A DNA stretch of 64,000 nt. Source: Anatilimnocola floriformis (GTDB lineage: Bacteria; Planctomycetota; Planctomycetia; Pirellulales; Pirellulaceae). Below the pieces are notes generated by a model, which was not told the DNA's origin, did no database searches, and worked only from the letters and a program-made list of their open reading frames with translations. Below are positions 1 through 8,250 of the stretch, piece by piece (position 1 is the first letter of the stretch; the number at the start of each line of letters is the position of its first letter). The position numbers were made by a program, and so were the translations under genes. The stretch is from positions 4,340,001-4,404,000 of the forward strand of contig NZ_JAMLFW010000001.1 in NCBI RefSeq assembly GCF_024256385.1, written 5' to 3'.

Positions 1-308
1 GGCTGTTTGTCGGTATGCAACAGATTCTCTCGCTCTGGCGCGATCGATTGTGCGCCGAGGCAACGAAGAAATTTCCCGAGAAGGTCACTGCCTTTCGGCC
101 CGAGATGGCCGTGCATGGCAAGTTCGGCGAACCATGCCCTGTCTGCGGCTGTCTCGTTCAACGGATTGTTTATGCCGAGAACGAATGCAACTATTGCCCC
201 CGCTGCCAGACTGGTGGCAAGCTGCTCGCCGATCGCTCGTTGTCGCGGTTGCTCAAGGACGATTGGCCGCGGACGATTGAGGAGTGGGAAGAATGCCGCT
301 CCTCATAG
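1..308 (+). CDS. Fpg/Nei family DNA glycosylase, C-terminal part (cut by window edge)
   Basis: The frame is open from the first base, so the gene begins outside the window. The visible part holds a zinc ribbon of the Fpg type: CPVC and, 16 residues later, CPRCQ, giving C-x2-C-x16-C-x2-C, preceded by the family's typical VHGKFGEP lead-in. In formamidopyrimidine-DNA glycosylase and endonuclease VIII this zinc finger grips DNA around the damaged base during base excision repair. About 33 residues follow the finger, longer than the few residues that usually close Fpg, and are rich in charged residues. The catalytic N-terminal proline and the helix-two-turn-helix are off the window, so Fpg and Nei cannot be told apart here. 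The next gene starts 70 bases downstream on the same strand. Confidence 0.8.
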   Translation, partial: LFVGMQQILSLWRDRLCAEATKKFPEKVTAFRPEMAVHGKFGEPCPVCGCLVQRIVYAENECNYCPRCQTGGKLLADRSLSRLLKDDWPRTIEEWEECRSS

Positions 309-378
309 CATCACTTGGGCCTCGCTCATTTTGATAGACTGAGGAACGCCGCTTCCGCAACAATGACGCACAACTCTC

Positions 379-1356
379 GTGAATAAGCCCGCTACTCCCG
401 TTTCGCCGCGCTCGCCAATTCTGCCACTGCTGCGTTTGATGCGTCTGCCGAATGTTTTCACGGCAGTTTCGAATGTGCTGATGGGCTTCGTTTTCGTTCG
501 CCACTCGTTCAGTCCGGCTGGTGCCTTGGCCTGCCTGGTTGCCGCGTCGGCGCTGCTCTACACGGCGGGCATGGTTCTGAATGATGTGTTCGATTTGGAG
601 ATCGACCGCAAAGAACGTCCCAAACGGCCGCTTCCTTCGGGACAATTTTCCTACGGCTTTGCCGCGGGGCTTGGGTTCGTCATGCTCGCGCTGGGAGTCG
701 GTCTAGGCTGGCTGGCGGGGTTTCTATTTCGCGCAGAGACACCCTTTTTTTGGCGGAGCGGTGCGATCGCAACTGCGCTCGCGGCGGCGATTCTGCTCTA
801 CGACGCATTCCTCAAAAAAACGCCACTCGGCCCGCTCGGCATGGGACTCTGTCGCACGCTGAATGTACTACTGGGCATGAGTCTGGCCGGCGCCGTCGTT
901 GGAGACGAGAAAGCCGTTTTGCTCGGTTACACCTTCGCGCAGTGGGCGATTGCGATCGGGCTGGGAATTTACGTCGTGGGTATCACCATCTATGCCAAGT
1001 CGGAAGCCGAAGCCCGCAGTCAGAAGGGACCGCTGCTGTTCGGCGTGTTAGTGATGGCGGCTGGCGTGGTTGTGATGGGACAAGCCGCGCTGCTGACGAA
1101 GTTGCCGTTGCAACCGAACTACATCTATTGGCTGATGCTCGGTTTATTGCTGGCCGCGGTCCTTCGTCGTGCGATCGCAGCGGCCTTCGATGGCTCGGCC
1201 CCCTTGGTGCAAGGCGCGGTGAAACATGCGATCCTGTCGATGATCCTGTTCGATGCTGCCGTCGCGGCCACATCGGGGCCGCTGGTCTGCGCCATCGCGA
1301 TTGTCCTGCTGTTGGGACCTGCCTTGTTGCTCGGCAAATGGGTTTATTCGACATAG
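379..1356 (+). CDS. UbiA family prenyltransferase (EboC-like)
   Basis: A 325-residue polytopic membrane protein starting at GTG. The first aspartate-rich motif of UbiA prenyltransferases is present as NDVFDLEID (N68, D69, D72, D76), followed by the basic stretch RKERPKRPLPSG. The second polar site is represented by YDAFLKK near residue 141 and a CRTLN segment. Members transfer a prenyl chain from an isoprenyl diphosphate to an aromatic or cyclitol-like acceptor in the membrane; the acceptor cannot be read from the sequence. A TIM-barrel sugar isomerase-like gene starts only 27 bases downstream. UbiA plus TIM barrel is also the EboC/EboE pairing of the eustigmatophyte/cyanobacterial ebo operon, but no other ebo gene is seen here. 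Assignment to the superfamily is firm; the pathway is open. Confidence 0.88.
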   Translation: MNKPATPVSPRSPILPLLRLMRLPNVFTAVSNVLMGFVFVRHSFSPAGALACLVAASALLYTAGMVLNDVFDLEIDRKERPKRPLPSGQFSYGFAAGLGFVMLALGVGLGWLAGFLFRAETPFFWRSGAIATALAAAILLYDAFLKKTPLGPLGMGLCRTLNVLLGMSLAGAVVGDEKAVLLGYTFAQWAIAIGLGIYVVGITIYAKSEAEARSQKGPLLFGVLVMAAGVVVMGQAALLTKLPLQPNYIYWLMLGLLLAAVLRRAIAAAFDGSAPLVQGAVKHAILSMILFDAAVAATSGPLVCAIAIVLLLGPALLLGKWVYST

Positions 1357-1383
1357 CTTTTTGCGGGAACGGCGGGTGAGTGC

Positions 1384-2235
1384 ATGCGGCTTGGCTACAA
1401 CACCAACGGCTGGGCGCATCATGACCCGTTCGATGCCATCGACCTGATCGCCGAGCTCGGCTACCGCAGCGTGGCCATCACGCTCGACTACGGCCCACTC
1501 AATCCGTTCGCCGCTGATTGGCCGTCGAACTTACAACGATTGCGGCGGAAGTTGAAAGAACGTCAACTGCGATCAGTCATCGAAACCGGCGCCCGCTATC
1601 TGCTCGATCCCCGTCGTAAACACCAGCCGACATTACTGGCCGTCGATGATGGCGGTCAAACTCAGCGAATTGACTTCTTACTGCGTTCCCTGCGCGCGGC
1701 CGCTGAACTCGAGAGCGATTGCGTGTCGCTTTGGTCGGGAACTCCGGCAGACAAAGATCAGGCCGATGACGAGCAGTTGCTCGAACGCTTGGCCAGCGGC
1801 TTGCAGCCGTTGCTGCGCGAAGCCGAATCTCTCGGCACACCGATCGGTTTTGAGCCGGAGCCCGGCATGTTCATCGATTCGATGAGCCGTTTTCAACGGC
1901 TGCTGCAGTGGATCGATTCGCCGCAATTGAAATTGACGCTCGACCTCGGCCATTTGTATTGCCAGGGCGAAGTGCCGATTGCCGATTACATCAGCCGCTG
2001 GAGCTCGCGGATCGTCAACGTGCACATCGAAGACATGCGGGCCGGTGTGCACGAGCATCTGATGTTCGGCGAAGGCGAGATGGAGTTTCCGCCGATCATC
2101 GCCGCCCTCGGTGAGGCGAACTATCACGGTGGCGTGCATGTCGAGCTCAGCCGGCACAGCCATCTCGCTCCCACGGCAGCCGCTCAGTCGTTCGCCTTTC
2201 TCCATCCGCTCGTTAAACCTTACGCAATCGGTTAG
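1384..2235 (+). CDS. Sugar phosphate isomerase/epimerase-like TIM barrel protein
   Basis: A 283-residue protein of the xylose isomerase-like / AP endonuclease 2 TIM-barrel superfamily. Candidate metal ligands are at the expected strand ends: E157 in GFEPEPG, D187 and H190 in LDLGH, H214 in VNVHIED, and E254 in VHVELSRHSH. No signal peptide or membrane segment is seen, so it is probably cytoplasmic. It begins 27 bases after the UbiA gene and is almost certainly co-transcribed with it, so it may make or modify the polar acceptor or act on the prenylated product; that link is inferred from position only. It resembles the EboE side of EboC/EboE pairs but is shorter than the cyanobacterial proteins I recall. 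The substrate is unknown. Confidence 0.8.
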   Translation: MRLGYNTNGWAHHDPFDAIDLIAELGYRSVAITLDYGPLNPFAADWPSNLQRLRRKLKERQLRSVIETGARYLLDPRRKHQPTLLAVDDGGQTQRIDFLLRSLRAAAELESDCVSLWSGTPADKDQADDEQLLERLASGLQPLLREAESLGTPIGFEPEPGMFIDSMSRFQRLLQWIDSPQLKLTLDLGHLYCQGEVPIADYISRWSSRIVNVHIEDMRAGVHEHLMFGEGEMEFPPIIAALGEANYHGGVHVELSRHSHLAPTAAAQSFAFLHPLVKPYAIG

Positions 2236-2415
2236 CGAAAGTCGCGCAGCGATAGCAGCTGAATCGCGATCCTGAAAAACGCTGCTTTCTCCCCGTCCCC
2301 GCCGCCGATCCTATTCAACGGACGAGAAAATTGCGTCTCGGCGTCGGGATTCCGCCGCGAACACATCGCACAGTCGCTGGGGAACAAGGCCGTTCCAGGC
2401 AATAGGGAGCGGGCC

Positions 2416-3093
2416 GTGAGTTATCGACGTTATCTAGTGGCCGGCGGCGTGATCGCTGGCGGCGCTGCCTTGGCCTGGCCTTTCCGCCACCCGCAGCAGC
2501 AACGGCCCGCGCCGCAAGCGCTCGCGGTCAACCACGAAGTCCCCGGCGTGACCTGGTCGACGCCGCAGGATCTGACGCATCAGGTCCATTCGCAGCCCGG
2601 GATTTCACCAGTTCCAGAACTGCCGCCAGTCACGAATGCCATGGGCACTTCGCCGGGAATCCCGGGGCGTCTCACACGACCAGCCACGTACCAAACCGTT
2701 CCCGCCAACGGCGCGCCACTCGAGTCGCTGCCCGCTCCGCCTCTTTTGCCAATGGCATATGAGTCGTTGCTGGTTCCGGTCGGCAGTGAGCCTCCCGCTC
2801 CGAAAACGCAACCCGCGACCGCGAATCTGCCGGTCCACGAACCGCTCCTCCCGTCAGCCGATGAAGTCGCCGCAGCCAAGGAAGCCCAAGTGAGACCTGG
2901 GCCACTGTGGCGGAAGCATCGCATCGTGGAAGGCGACAACCTGGCAGCCCTCGCGATCCGTTATCTCGGCGATGCCTCCCGCGCCGGTGAGATACACGTG
3001 GCCAACATCGATCGGCTGATGAGCCCAGATATTCTGCCGCTCGGTGTAACGCTGCTAATCCCGCCGCGCGTTTCGAGCGAGGCACTGCCCTAG
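2416..3093 (+). CDS. LysM domain protein with N-terminal membrane anchor
   Basis: A 225-residue protein starting at GTG with an upstream AGGGAG. Residues 5-24 form one hydrophobic segment (VAGGVIAGGAALAWPF) without a clear signal peptidase site, suggesting an anchor. A proline-rich low-complexity region fills about residues 25-165. A single LysM domain closes the protein: HRIVEGDNLAALAIRYLGD, then VANIDRLMSPDILPLGVTLLIPP. LysM domains bind N-acetylglucosamine-containing glycans, usually peptidoglycan, so a cell envelope role is likely. The following gene converges from the other strand across a strong hairpin. No enzymatic domain is visible. Confidence 0.8.
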   Translation: MSYRRYLVAGGVIAGGAALAWPFRHPQQQRPAPQALAVNHEVPGVTWSTPQDLTHQVHSQPGISPVPELPPVTNAMGTSPGIPGRLTRPATYQTVPANGAPLESLPAPPLLPMAYESLLVPVGSEPPAPKTQPATANLPVHEPLLPSADEVAAAKEAQVRPGPLWRKHRIVEGDNLAALAIRYLGDASRAGEIHVANIDRLMSPDILPLGVTLLIPPRVSSEALP

Positions 3094-3098
3094 CCCGA

Positions 3099-3133
3099 GG
3101 CGGGAACGAGCGTTACTCCGCGCTGTTCCCGCC
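3099..3133. terminator. Bidirectional terminator-like hairpin
   Basis: Arms GGCGGGAAC (3099-3107) and GTTCCCGCC (3125-3133) pair perfectly, and the loop holds a second nested pair AGCG/CGCT. It lies between the convergent LysM and VWA genes. There is no U-run, so intrinsic termination is not certain. Confidence 0.6.
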
Positions 3134-3138
3134 TGCAT

Positions 3139-5544
3139 CTACACCAAGCCCAACTTCTTTCTCAAAAGCCATTCGCTCGCAAGCAAGCTGACGAACACGA
3201 TCGGCAGCCAGGGCAGATTCCATAGCGGCTCTGGCGGCAGCGACTCGACACGCACATGCCGCCCCGGCGGCAGCGCGGCGAGCAACTTGCCGGCGTCATT
3301 CACACGATAGAACTGCCCCTCGCTGGCCTTCGCTGCTGCTTGCAGATCGGCGGCCTTCATTTGCACTTCGGCCAGTTCGCCCGGTGGCGATTGCACGCGA
3401 AACTCGCGACTTGGGGGCCGACCAGGAAAGACCGGCGCGGCAATCCACGCCCGATATCGGCCCGGCGGCAAAGTGTCGATCACGGCTTCAAACAAGCCAC
3501 GATTGAGTGCATCCCGCCGGAGTCTTACGCTGCGTCTCTGTCCGGCTTCGTGCTGAACGATGCACAGCACGCCATCGTCTTCGGTCGGCGCGGCGCGCTC
3601 ATCCAGGAAGCGGGCGCGCAGGCGAATGGCTTCGCCCTGTTGATACTCATCGCGGTCCGCCGTCAGCTCGACGCCATCTGCTTCGCCGAGCAATTTCGAT
3701 CGGCTGAGATAACGAATCGTTTGAATCCAATAGCGAGCAAAATACATATCCCCCGCGCGGAACCGCCAGCGGTACGTTTCGTCGGTTGCATGAAAGACAA
3801 CCTTTCCCGCGCCGTGGAACTGCAGTGTGATGATCGGCAGCGGTTGATTGTCGAGACCTCGCAGCTCCGGATGTTCGGCCAGCACGCGCACGCCGGGCCG
3901 CAGGTCGTTGATCCGGGCAAACCACCGTAACTGCGGCAGCGTTTCATTCCAGAGCTTAAGCGTGTCGGCCGGCGAATCGGTCAACTGCAGCGCGGGACTG
4001 TTCTGACCCAGCGGCGTGAGTCGCGGGCGGAAGCCGTTCTTGATGATCGTGTCGCTGTCGGGAACCGTGAACGAATCGACATTCGCCGGAAAGAGCGCGG
4101 CGAGAGGCGAATCGCGATAGGCCAGCGGCAGATACTTCGGCCCGGCCATCATGATCAAACCGCCGCCACGAACATTGACGAATTCATAGATGTTCTCGAG
4201 CACGGAGTTCGTCAGCAGCGCCGGATTTACATCGCCGAGAATCAGCACGTCGTACTTGAAAAGTTCTTCGCGACTGACAGGAAAAACCGCCTTCGCCGAC
4301 TTATCGGTCTCGGCAAACTCCACGTCGGCTTCCTGCAGCACTGACCGAAAGCCCCGCTCTTCACCTTCCTGGCCAGGACGATTCAGCTCCCGCTCCAGCA
4401 CGTTCTTCAGATAACGAAATTCGTAGTTCGGATACGACTGGGCATACAGCACGCGGAGCTTTTCTTCGCGCACTGCCACGCGCCGCGAGAGCTTGTTATT
4501 TGTCGTATTCATCTCGCGCGGTTGCGGCTCGACCTGCACGACGTAATCAAAGTCACCCTGCTCGGCTGGCCGCGTGCGAAGTCGCACCACTTGCGATGCC
4601 TCGTCGCCGGTGACCTTCAGCGTTTGCTCGGCGAGCGGTTCGGACTGACCATCGCGGAACAAACTTACCTTGGCATTGCCGCTGTAGCCGCGCGAGGACA
4701 AGCGAAATTCGAAATTGATCGCATCGCCGAGAAATACCGCCTCATCAGCGAGCAGATCGGCCAATTGCAGATCGATCGGAGGCCGTTCGTTGCCGATGCC
4801 GATGAAGTAGAGCGGGATCGATTTGCGACGAGCATACGCGGCGGCATCTTGCAGCGAGCTTCCTTCCGTCGTGATCCCATCGGTCAACATCACGATGGCT
4901 GCCGTCGGTCGGCCACGCTGCGTTTCGATGACTTCCCGCAAGCTATCGCCGAGTCGACTGGCCGGCAGTTTCGCTTCGATGGCGTTCACGTTTTGCACGA
5001 GTGATGTCGCTTTCGTCTCCAATGTTCGGCCCGGCTCCGACATGCGAACAACCTTGAGGCGATAGCGCGATTCGAGTTCCTTCAGCAGTTTCTCGTTGCT
5101 CTCGAGTAGCAGCGTCTTCGCAATGTTGAGTCGCGTGAGTTCGTCGAATTTCAAAGCTTTCAGCCGCGCCGCGAGATTCGCGCGCAGCGACGCATCTTCC
5201 AGTTCATCCGCGAGCGCCATGCTGCCAGAATCGTCGATGACGACAACCAAATCCGGCAGGTCGGTTCGATGCTGCTGCCAGGTCCAACCCAGCAGCATCC
5301 AGGCGAGGACCATCAACATCAGCACGCGAATCGACGCAAGCACGGTCTTGCCGAGCCTACCTGCTGATTCGCGCTCGCGAATGTAAATCGTGACGACAAA
5401 TGCGATGCCGCCGATCAGAATCGTCCAAAAAAGCCACGCCGGCCACGGCCAGGTGGAGTCGAGCGTGTTTTCGAGTGCCTGCGAACCGGCGGGGCGATCG
5501 CCTTGAAGCAGTCGGAGTACGAATTGTTTGAGCGAGTCGTTCAT
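3139..5544 (-). CDS. Large VWA-domain membrane protein, last gene of a MoxR/Bat-type operon
   Basis: Taking the ATG at 5544 gives 801 residues; this start overlaps the stop of the upstream gene as ATGA, so it is preferred to a frame extending eight codons further. Two transmembrane segments near the N-terminus (about residues 35-57 and 70-92) precede a von Willebrand A domain with the MIDAS motif DDSGSM. A middle region resembles the class I glutamine amidotransferase-like fold often found in these proteins (YDVLILGDVNP, GGGLIMMAGP). A final transmembrane helix lies next to the C-terminus (WLPIVFVSLLASEWLL). Translational coupling to the BatA-like gene indicates that the two proteins act together at the membrane. 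The substrate of the system is unknown. Confidence 0.85.
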   Translation of the reverse strand: MNDSLKQFVLRLLQGDRPAGSQALENTLDSTWPWPAWLFWTILIGGIAFVVTIYIRERESAGRLGKTVLASIRVLMLMVLAWMLLGWTWQQHRTDLPDLVVVIDDSGSMALADELEDASLRANLAARLKALKFDELTRLNIAKTLLLESNEKLLKELESRYRLKVVRMSEPGRTLETKATSLVQNVNAIEAKLPASRLGDSLREVIETQRGRPTAAIVMLTDGITTEGSSLQDAAAYARRKSIPLYFIGIGNERPPIDLQLADLLADEAVFLGDAINFEFRLSSRGYSGNAKVSLFRDGQSEPLAEQTLKVTGDEASQVVRLRTRPAEQGDFDYVVQVEPQPREMNTTNNKLSRRVAVREEKLRVLYAQSYPNYEFRYLKNVLERELNRPGQEGEERGFRSVLQEADVEFAETDKSAKAVFPVSREELFKYDVLILGDVNPALLTNSVLENIYEFVNVRGGGLIMMAGPKYLPLAYRDSPLAALFPANVDSFTVPDSDTIIKNGFRPRLTPLGQNSPALQLTDSPADTLKLWNETLPQLRWFARINDLRPGVRVLAEHPELRGLDNQPLPIITLQFHGAGKVVFHATDETYRWRFRAGDMYFARYWIQTIRYLSRSKLLGEADGVELTADRDEYQQGEAIRLRARFLDERAAPTEDDGVLCIVQHEAGQRRSVRLRRDALNRGLFEAVIDTLPPGRYRAWIAAPVFPGRPPSREFRVQSPPGELAEVQMKAADLQAAAKASEGQFYRVNDAGKLLAALPPGRHVRVESLPPEPLWNLPWLPIVFVSLLASEWLLRKKLGLV

Positions 5545-7730
5545 CGGACACCTCGCCCGAGATGCCACGCCACGAATGACTCTGCCATGAGCAAGCCGAA
5601 GACGCCGAGGAGCAATTCACGAAACCACGATTTGGGTGGACCAAATTGGCCCCCCGCAACCGACGCCTGCGTCGCCGCGCTCGCTCGCAGCGACTCGGGC
5701 AAGGCATCGACGTCGAGCCGTTGCAGATTGCTTTCGCGCGTGTCGGGATTTACTACGAACGTGGCCAACTTTGGTTCGCCCGTTTCTGTAGAGTGAATCG
5801 TGTAAATGCCGCTGCGACTCTGCCCCGGGACCGACCAATGCGTCTGTCCCTGTTCATCCGTTACGGCCAGGCGATCTTCGCTGCCATCCGGCTTTTTCAA
5901 GACCACCACGGGCTTCGGCAGCACGTTGCCCATGAAACCCTGCACCGGCTGGCTGATCTCCGCGGTTCGATCGCGTTCATCATTGGCGGCAATGAACGCA
6001 GCCGTCTCCTGCATCAGCGGCGGGAAGCTGGGCCAGGTCGACAGCGATGACCAAGGTCGCGGCGGATCAACGGTTCGATCGACCGACAACGGCGAAGCAG
6101 CCAGCGCGAGCAGCAAACAACGGCCGCGACCGTATTCATGCTCGACGAGCACAGGATCGCCGCTGGAAAGAGCCAGCGCGGTGTTCGCATCTTTGACGGG
6201 AGTGAGTTGGTGATAAGTCCACACCGGTGTCGTCAGCAAGCCCGAACGTTGGTGGCCGCGAAAGGCCGCGATGAGCGGATGCTTGTACTGCAATGGATCA
6301 ATGCGCAGTTCGTTGCCGCGTTTCACGTCGCCGATCTTTGCCGGCAACAGCGATTTGTCGCCGGCGAGCGCATCGTTGTAGCTCATCGCTTGAATCTGAT
6401 CACCGAGGATCACCAGCAGATTTCCACCGCGCTCGACGTATTGCCGCAGGACGAGCCCTTCGTTTTGACTGAGGCGGCCGACGTTGCAAAGAGTAATCAG
6501 ATCGTAGCGCTGCAGGTCCCCTTCAATCAGCTCACTCTCGGTCGCACGGCGGACATCAATGCGAGCTTGATCCTGCTGCGGCCGCAGCGCGAGCATCAAG
6601 TGATCGGCTTCGCCATGGCGGCCTTCGATGCAAAGCACCGACAGCGCCCGGCGAACGTTCACCCACCGCCAACGATGATTGTCGACTGGCAATTGATCGT
6701 CGAGCAGCACTGCTGCGACCACATGCTGACCGGCAGCATCGATCCGCTGATTAAACGATACGCTCGCTCGCCCGTTCGCAGGCAAGTCAGCGCGCTGCTC
6801 ATTCACACGTTGACCATCGACAAACAGCGCGACGGTCAACCGCTGGGGACTCATCGAATTTGGAACACCGCCCGTTTCACTTTTCAAATCAACGCGAAAC
6901 GTGGTCGCATCGTTGAGCGTAACCCACGGCGACTCTGCCACGAGTTCAGTAATCGCCTGGTTCGGCGCGTCTGCCTGGCCGACGTCGACCAGCGAGACGC
7001 TGATCCCCTTTTTCTCCCAATCAGCCAGCCGTTGCAGGCTCTCGGTCGTGCTGATCTCGGCCCACGTATTCTTACCGAGGTCGGTGAAGATCATGACTCG
7101 CCGCTGCGGCAGCACGCCGTGCTTTTTCTCTGCTTCGGCCAGCGTTTGCTCGATCGTCTGTAGCGCGCTCGTAAGATTCGCCACGCCATGCGTCAGCTGC
7201 AGCGCGGCCAACTCTTGCTTCACATCGTTGGCTTCAAAAGCAGGATCGCCAATGATCGTTTGCGTCGGCTGCGCCATGAGCAGGAGCGAATAACCGGTCC
7301 CTTGCGGATTGCCGTCGATCACTTCACTGGCCAGACGCCGGGCTTCGTCGAAACGCGAGATACCCGCATGACGATAATCCATCGAAAACGAGCCGTCGAT
7401 CACGAGCAGGCAATGGCCTCGGTCATTCAATCCCTGGCCGGTCAAACCGCGCCAGATCGCCGAGCCGATTTGCTGCGGATTCGACAACGCGAGCGCGAGG
7501 ACAATCGGAATCGCCACGCGCAGAGCAAGAAGCAGCCATTGCTCGAACTTGATCCGCCGCGAGTGCTTCTGCATCGCAGCGAGGAGAAACTTCATCGCGG
7601 CCCAGCGAGTTTCGCGAAACTGCCGACGCGTCCATAGGTGGATCAACAGTGGCAACGCGGCAGCAGCAGCCCACCACAGCATAATGCTGGAGCCGAATTG
7701 CCAAATCGCGAGTAAGTGAGCTGCGAGCAT
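5541..7730 (-). CDS. BatA-domain and VWA-domain membrane protein
   Basis: A 729-residue protein. Residues about 13-90 form the BatA / aerotolerance regulator N-terminal domain with two hydrophobic helices around the positively charged link (HLWTRRQFRETRW). A VWA domain follows with a DxSxS metal site (D112, S114, S116 in IDGSFSM). A middle region reads like a GATase1-like domain (ERGGNLLVILGDQ), then beta-sandwich segments, and one C-terminal transmembrane helix (about 700-722). Genes of this type go with MoxR ATPases and DUF58 proteins and are thought to assemble or chaperone metal-dependent or cell-envelope complexes. The expected upstream partner DUF58 is separated from it by an inverted-repeat nuclease element ending only about 11 bases before this start codon. 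Confidence 0.87.
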   Translation of the reverse strand: MLAAHLLAIWQFGSSIMLWWAAAAALPLLIHLWTRRQFRETRWAAMKFLLAAMQKHSRRIKFEQWLLLALRVAIPIVLALALSNPQQIGSAIWRGLTGQGLNDRGHCLLVIDGSFSMDYRHAGISRFDEARRLASEVIDGNPQGTGYSLLLMAQPTQTIIGDPAFEANDVKQELAALQLTHGVANLTSALQTIEQTLAEAEKKHGVLPQRRVMIFTDLGKNTWAEISTTESLQRLADWEKKGISVSLVDVGQADAPNQAITELVAESPWVTLNDATTFRVDLKSETGGVPNSMSPQRLTVALFVDGQRVNEQRADLPANGRASVSFNQRIDAAGQHVVAAVLLDDQLPVDNHRWRWVNVRRALSVLCIEGRHGEADHLMLALRPQQDQARIDVRRATESELIEGDLQRYDLITLCNVGRLSQNEGLVLRQYVERGGNLLVILGDQIQAMSYNDALAGDKSLLPAKIGDVKRGNELRIDPLQYKHPLIAAFRGHQRSGLLTTPVWTYHQLTPVKDANTALALSSGDPVLVEHEYGRGRCLLLALAASPLSVDRTVDPPRPWSSLSTWPSFPPLMQETAAFIAANDERDRTAEISQPVQGFMGNVLPKPVVVLKKPDGSEDRLAVTDEQGQTHWSVPGQSRSGIYTIHSTETGEPKLATFVVNPDTRESNLQRLDVDALPESLRASAATQASVAGGQFGPPKSWFRELLLGVFGLLMAESFVAWHLGRGVR

Positions 7731-7739
7731 TCTTCGTTT

Positions 7740-8168
7740 TTACTCCCTCTCCTCGGTACTCCGGGGAGAGGGTTGGGGTGAGGGGCTAGAGCTGCGCGGA
7801 ACCTTTGCCGTCCGTTCGACGCACTTGCTCCAAACCACTTCTAAAAATCCTTCCAGCGATTCGTCAACGTCATGATTTCCAAATCTCAGCACGCATAACC
7901 CTTGCGATTCAAACCAGACAACTCGCGCTGCATCGTACTCTTCCTTGCCGATATGCGTTTTGCCATCGAGCTCGACGATCAGTTTAGCCTCAGCACAATA
8001 AAAGTCGGCGATGAAGTTCCCCATTGCGTACTGTCGGCGAAATTTAAATCCCTTGAGTTTGCGATCGCGAAGTGCATCCCAAACCATTGCTTCAGCGTTG
8101 TTCGGTTGTTGGCGCATCTCACGAGAACGCTCGATGAACAGCGGTGACCGATTTCGGTGGATCGTCAT
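7740..8168 (-). CDS. DUF559 domain endonuclease (Vsr-like fold)
   Basis: A 142-residue protein of the DUF559 family, related to very short patch repair endonucleases and the restriction endonuclease-like PD-(D/E)xK fold. Conserved features: the helix AEAMVWDALRDRKLKG, the strand KFRRQYAMGNFIADF with D55, and the core VELDGKTH (E66, D68, H72), then VLRFGNHDV. D55, E66 and D68 are the likely metal-binding catalytic residues. About the last 17 residues (SSSPSPQPSPRSTEERE) are encoded by the left inverted repeat and are probably not part of the fold. The ATG at 8168 lies 36 bases inside the right repeat. Related genes are widespread; whether this one moves its own repeats, acts in repair, or is only a passenger is not known. 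Confidence 0.85.
   Translation of the reverse strand: MTIHRNRSPLFIERSREMRQQPNNAEAMVWDALRDRKLKGFKFRRQYAMGNFIADFYCAEAKLIVELDGKTHIGKEEYDAARVVWFESQGLCVLRFGNHDVDESLEGFLEVVWSKCVERTAKVPRSSSPSPQPSPRSTEERE
7742..7788 (+). repeat. Terminal inverted repeat, left copy
   Basis: A 47-bp repeat with an internal hairpin (CCCTCTCC near 7745 pairing with GGAGAGGG near 7764-7771) followed by a G-rich tail GGTGAGGGGCTA. It is the inverse of 8204-8250 with two mismatches. On the minus strand it encodes the last codons of the nuclease (SPSPQPSPRSTEERE), so the protein's tail is repeat-derived. Confidence 0.9.
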
Positions 8169-8203
8169 GGATGCGTCTCATTATCGAAAATCTGCCCCGA
8201 GGT

Positions 8204-8250
8204 TAGCCCCTCACCCCGGCCCTCTCCCCGGAGTACCGAGGAGAGGGAGT
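8204..8250 (-). repeat. Terminal inverted repeat, right copy
   Basis: Inverse of the 7742-7788 repeat with 45 of 47 bases matching (CCGG where the other copy has CCAA). It contains the same hairpin, with GGTACTCC-type loop sequence. It lies upstream of the nuclease start and 33 bases downstream of the DUF58 stop codon. Confidence 0.9.

Larger units (their letters stand above)
7742..8250 (-). mobile_element. Inverted-repeat-bounded DUF559 nuclease element
   Basis: A 509-bp unit bounded by near-identical 47-bp inverted repeats (7742-7788 and 8204-8250, two mismatches) that contains only a DUF559 nuclease gene. The unit sits between the DUF58 and BatA genes of an otherwise tightly packed four-gene operon, in the same orientation. 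I see no convincing target-site duplication; the left end abuts a T-run. The same repeat occurs as a gene-less inverted pair at 44404-44527. The boundaries are read from the sequence; mobility is inferred. Confidence 0.6.
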
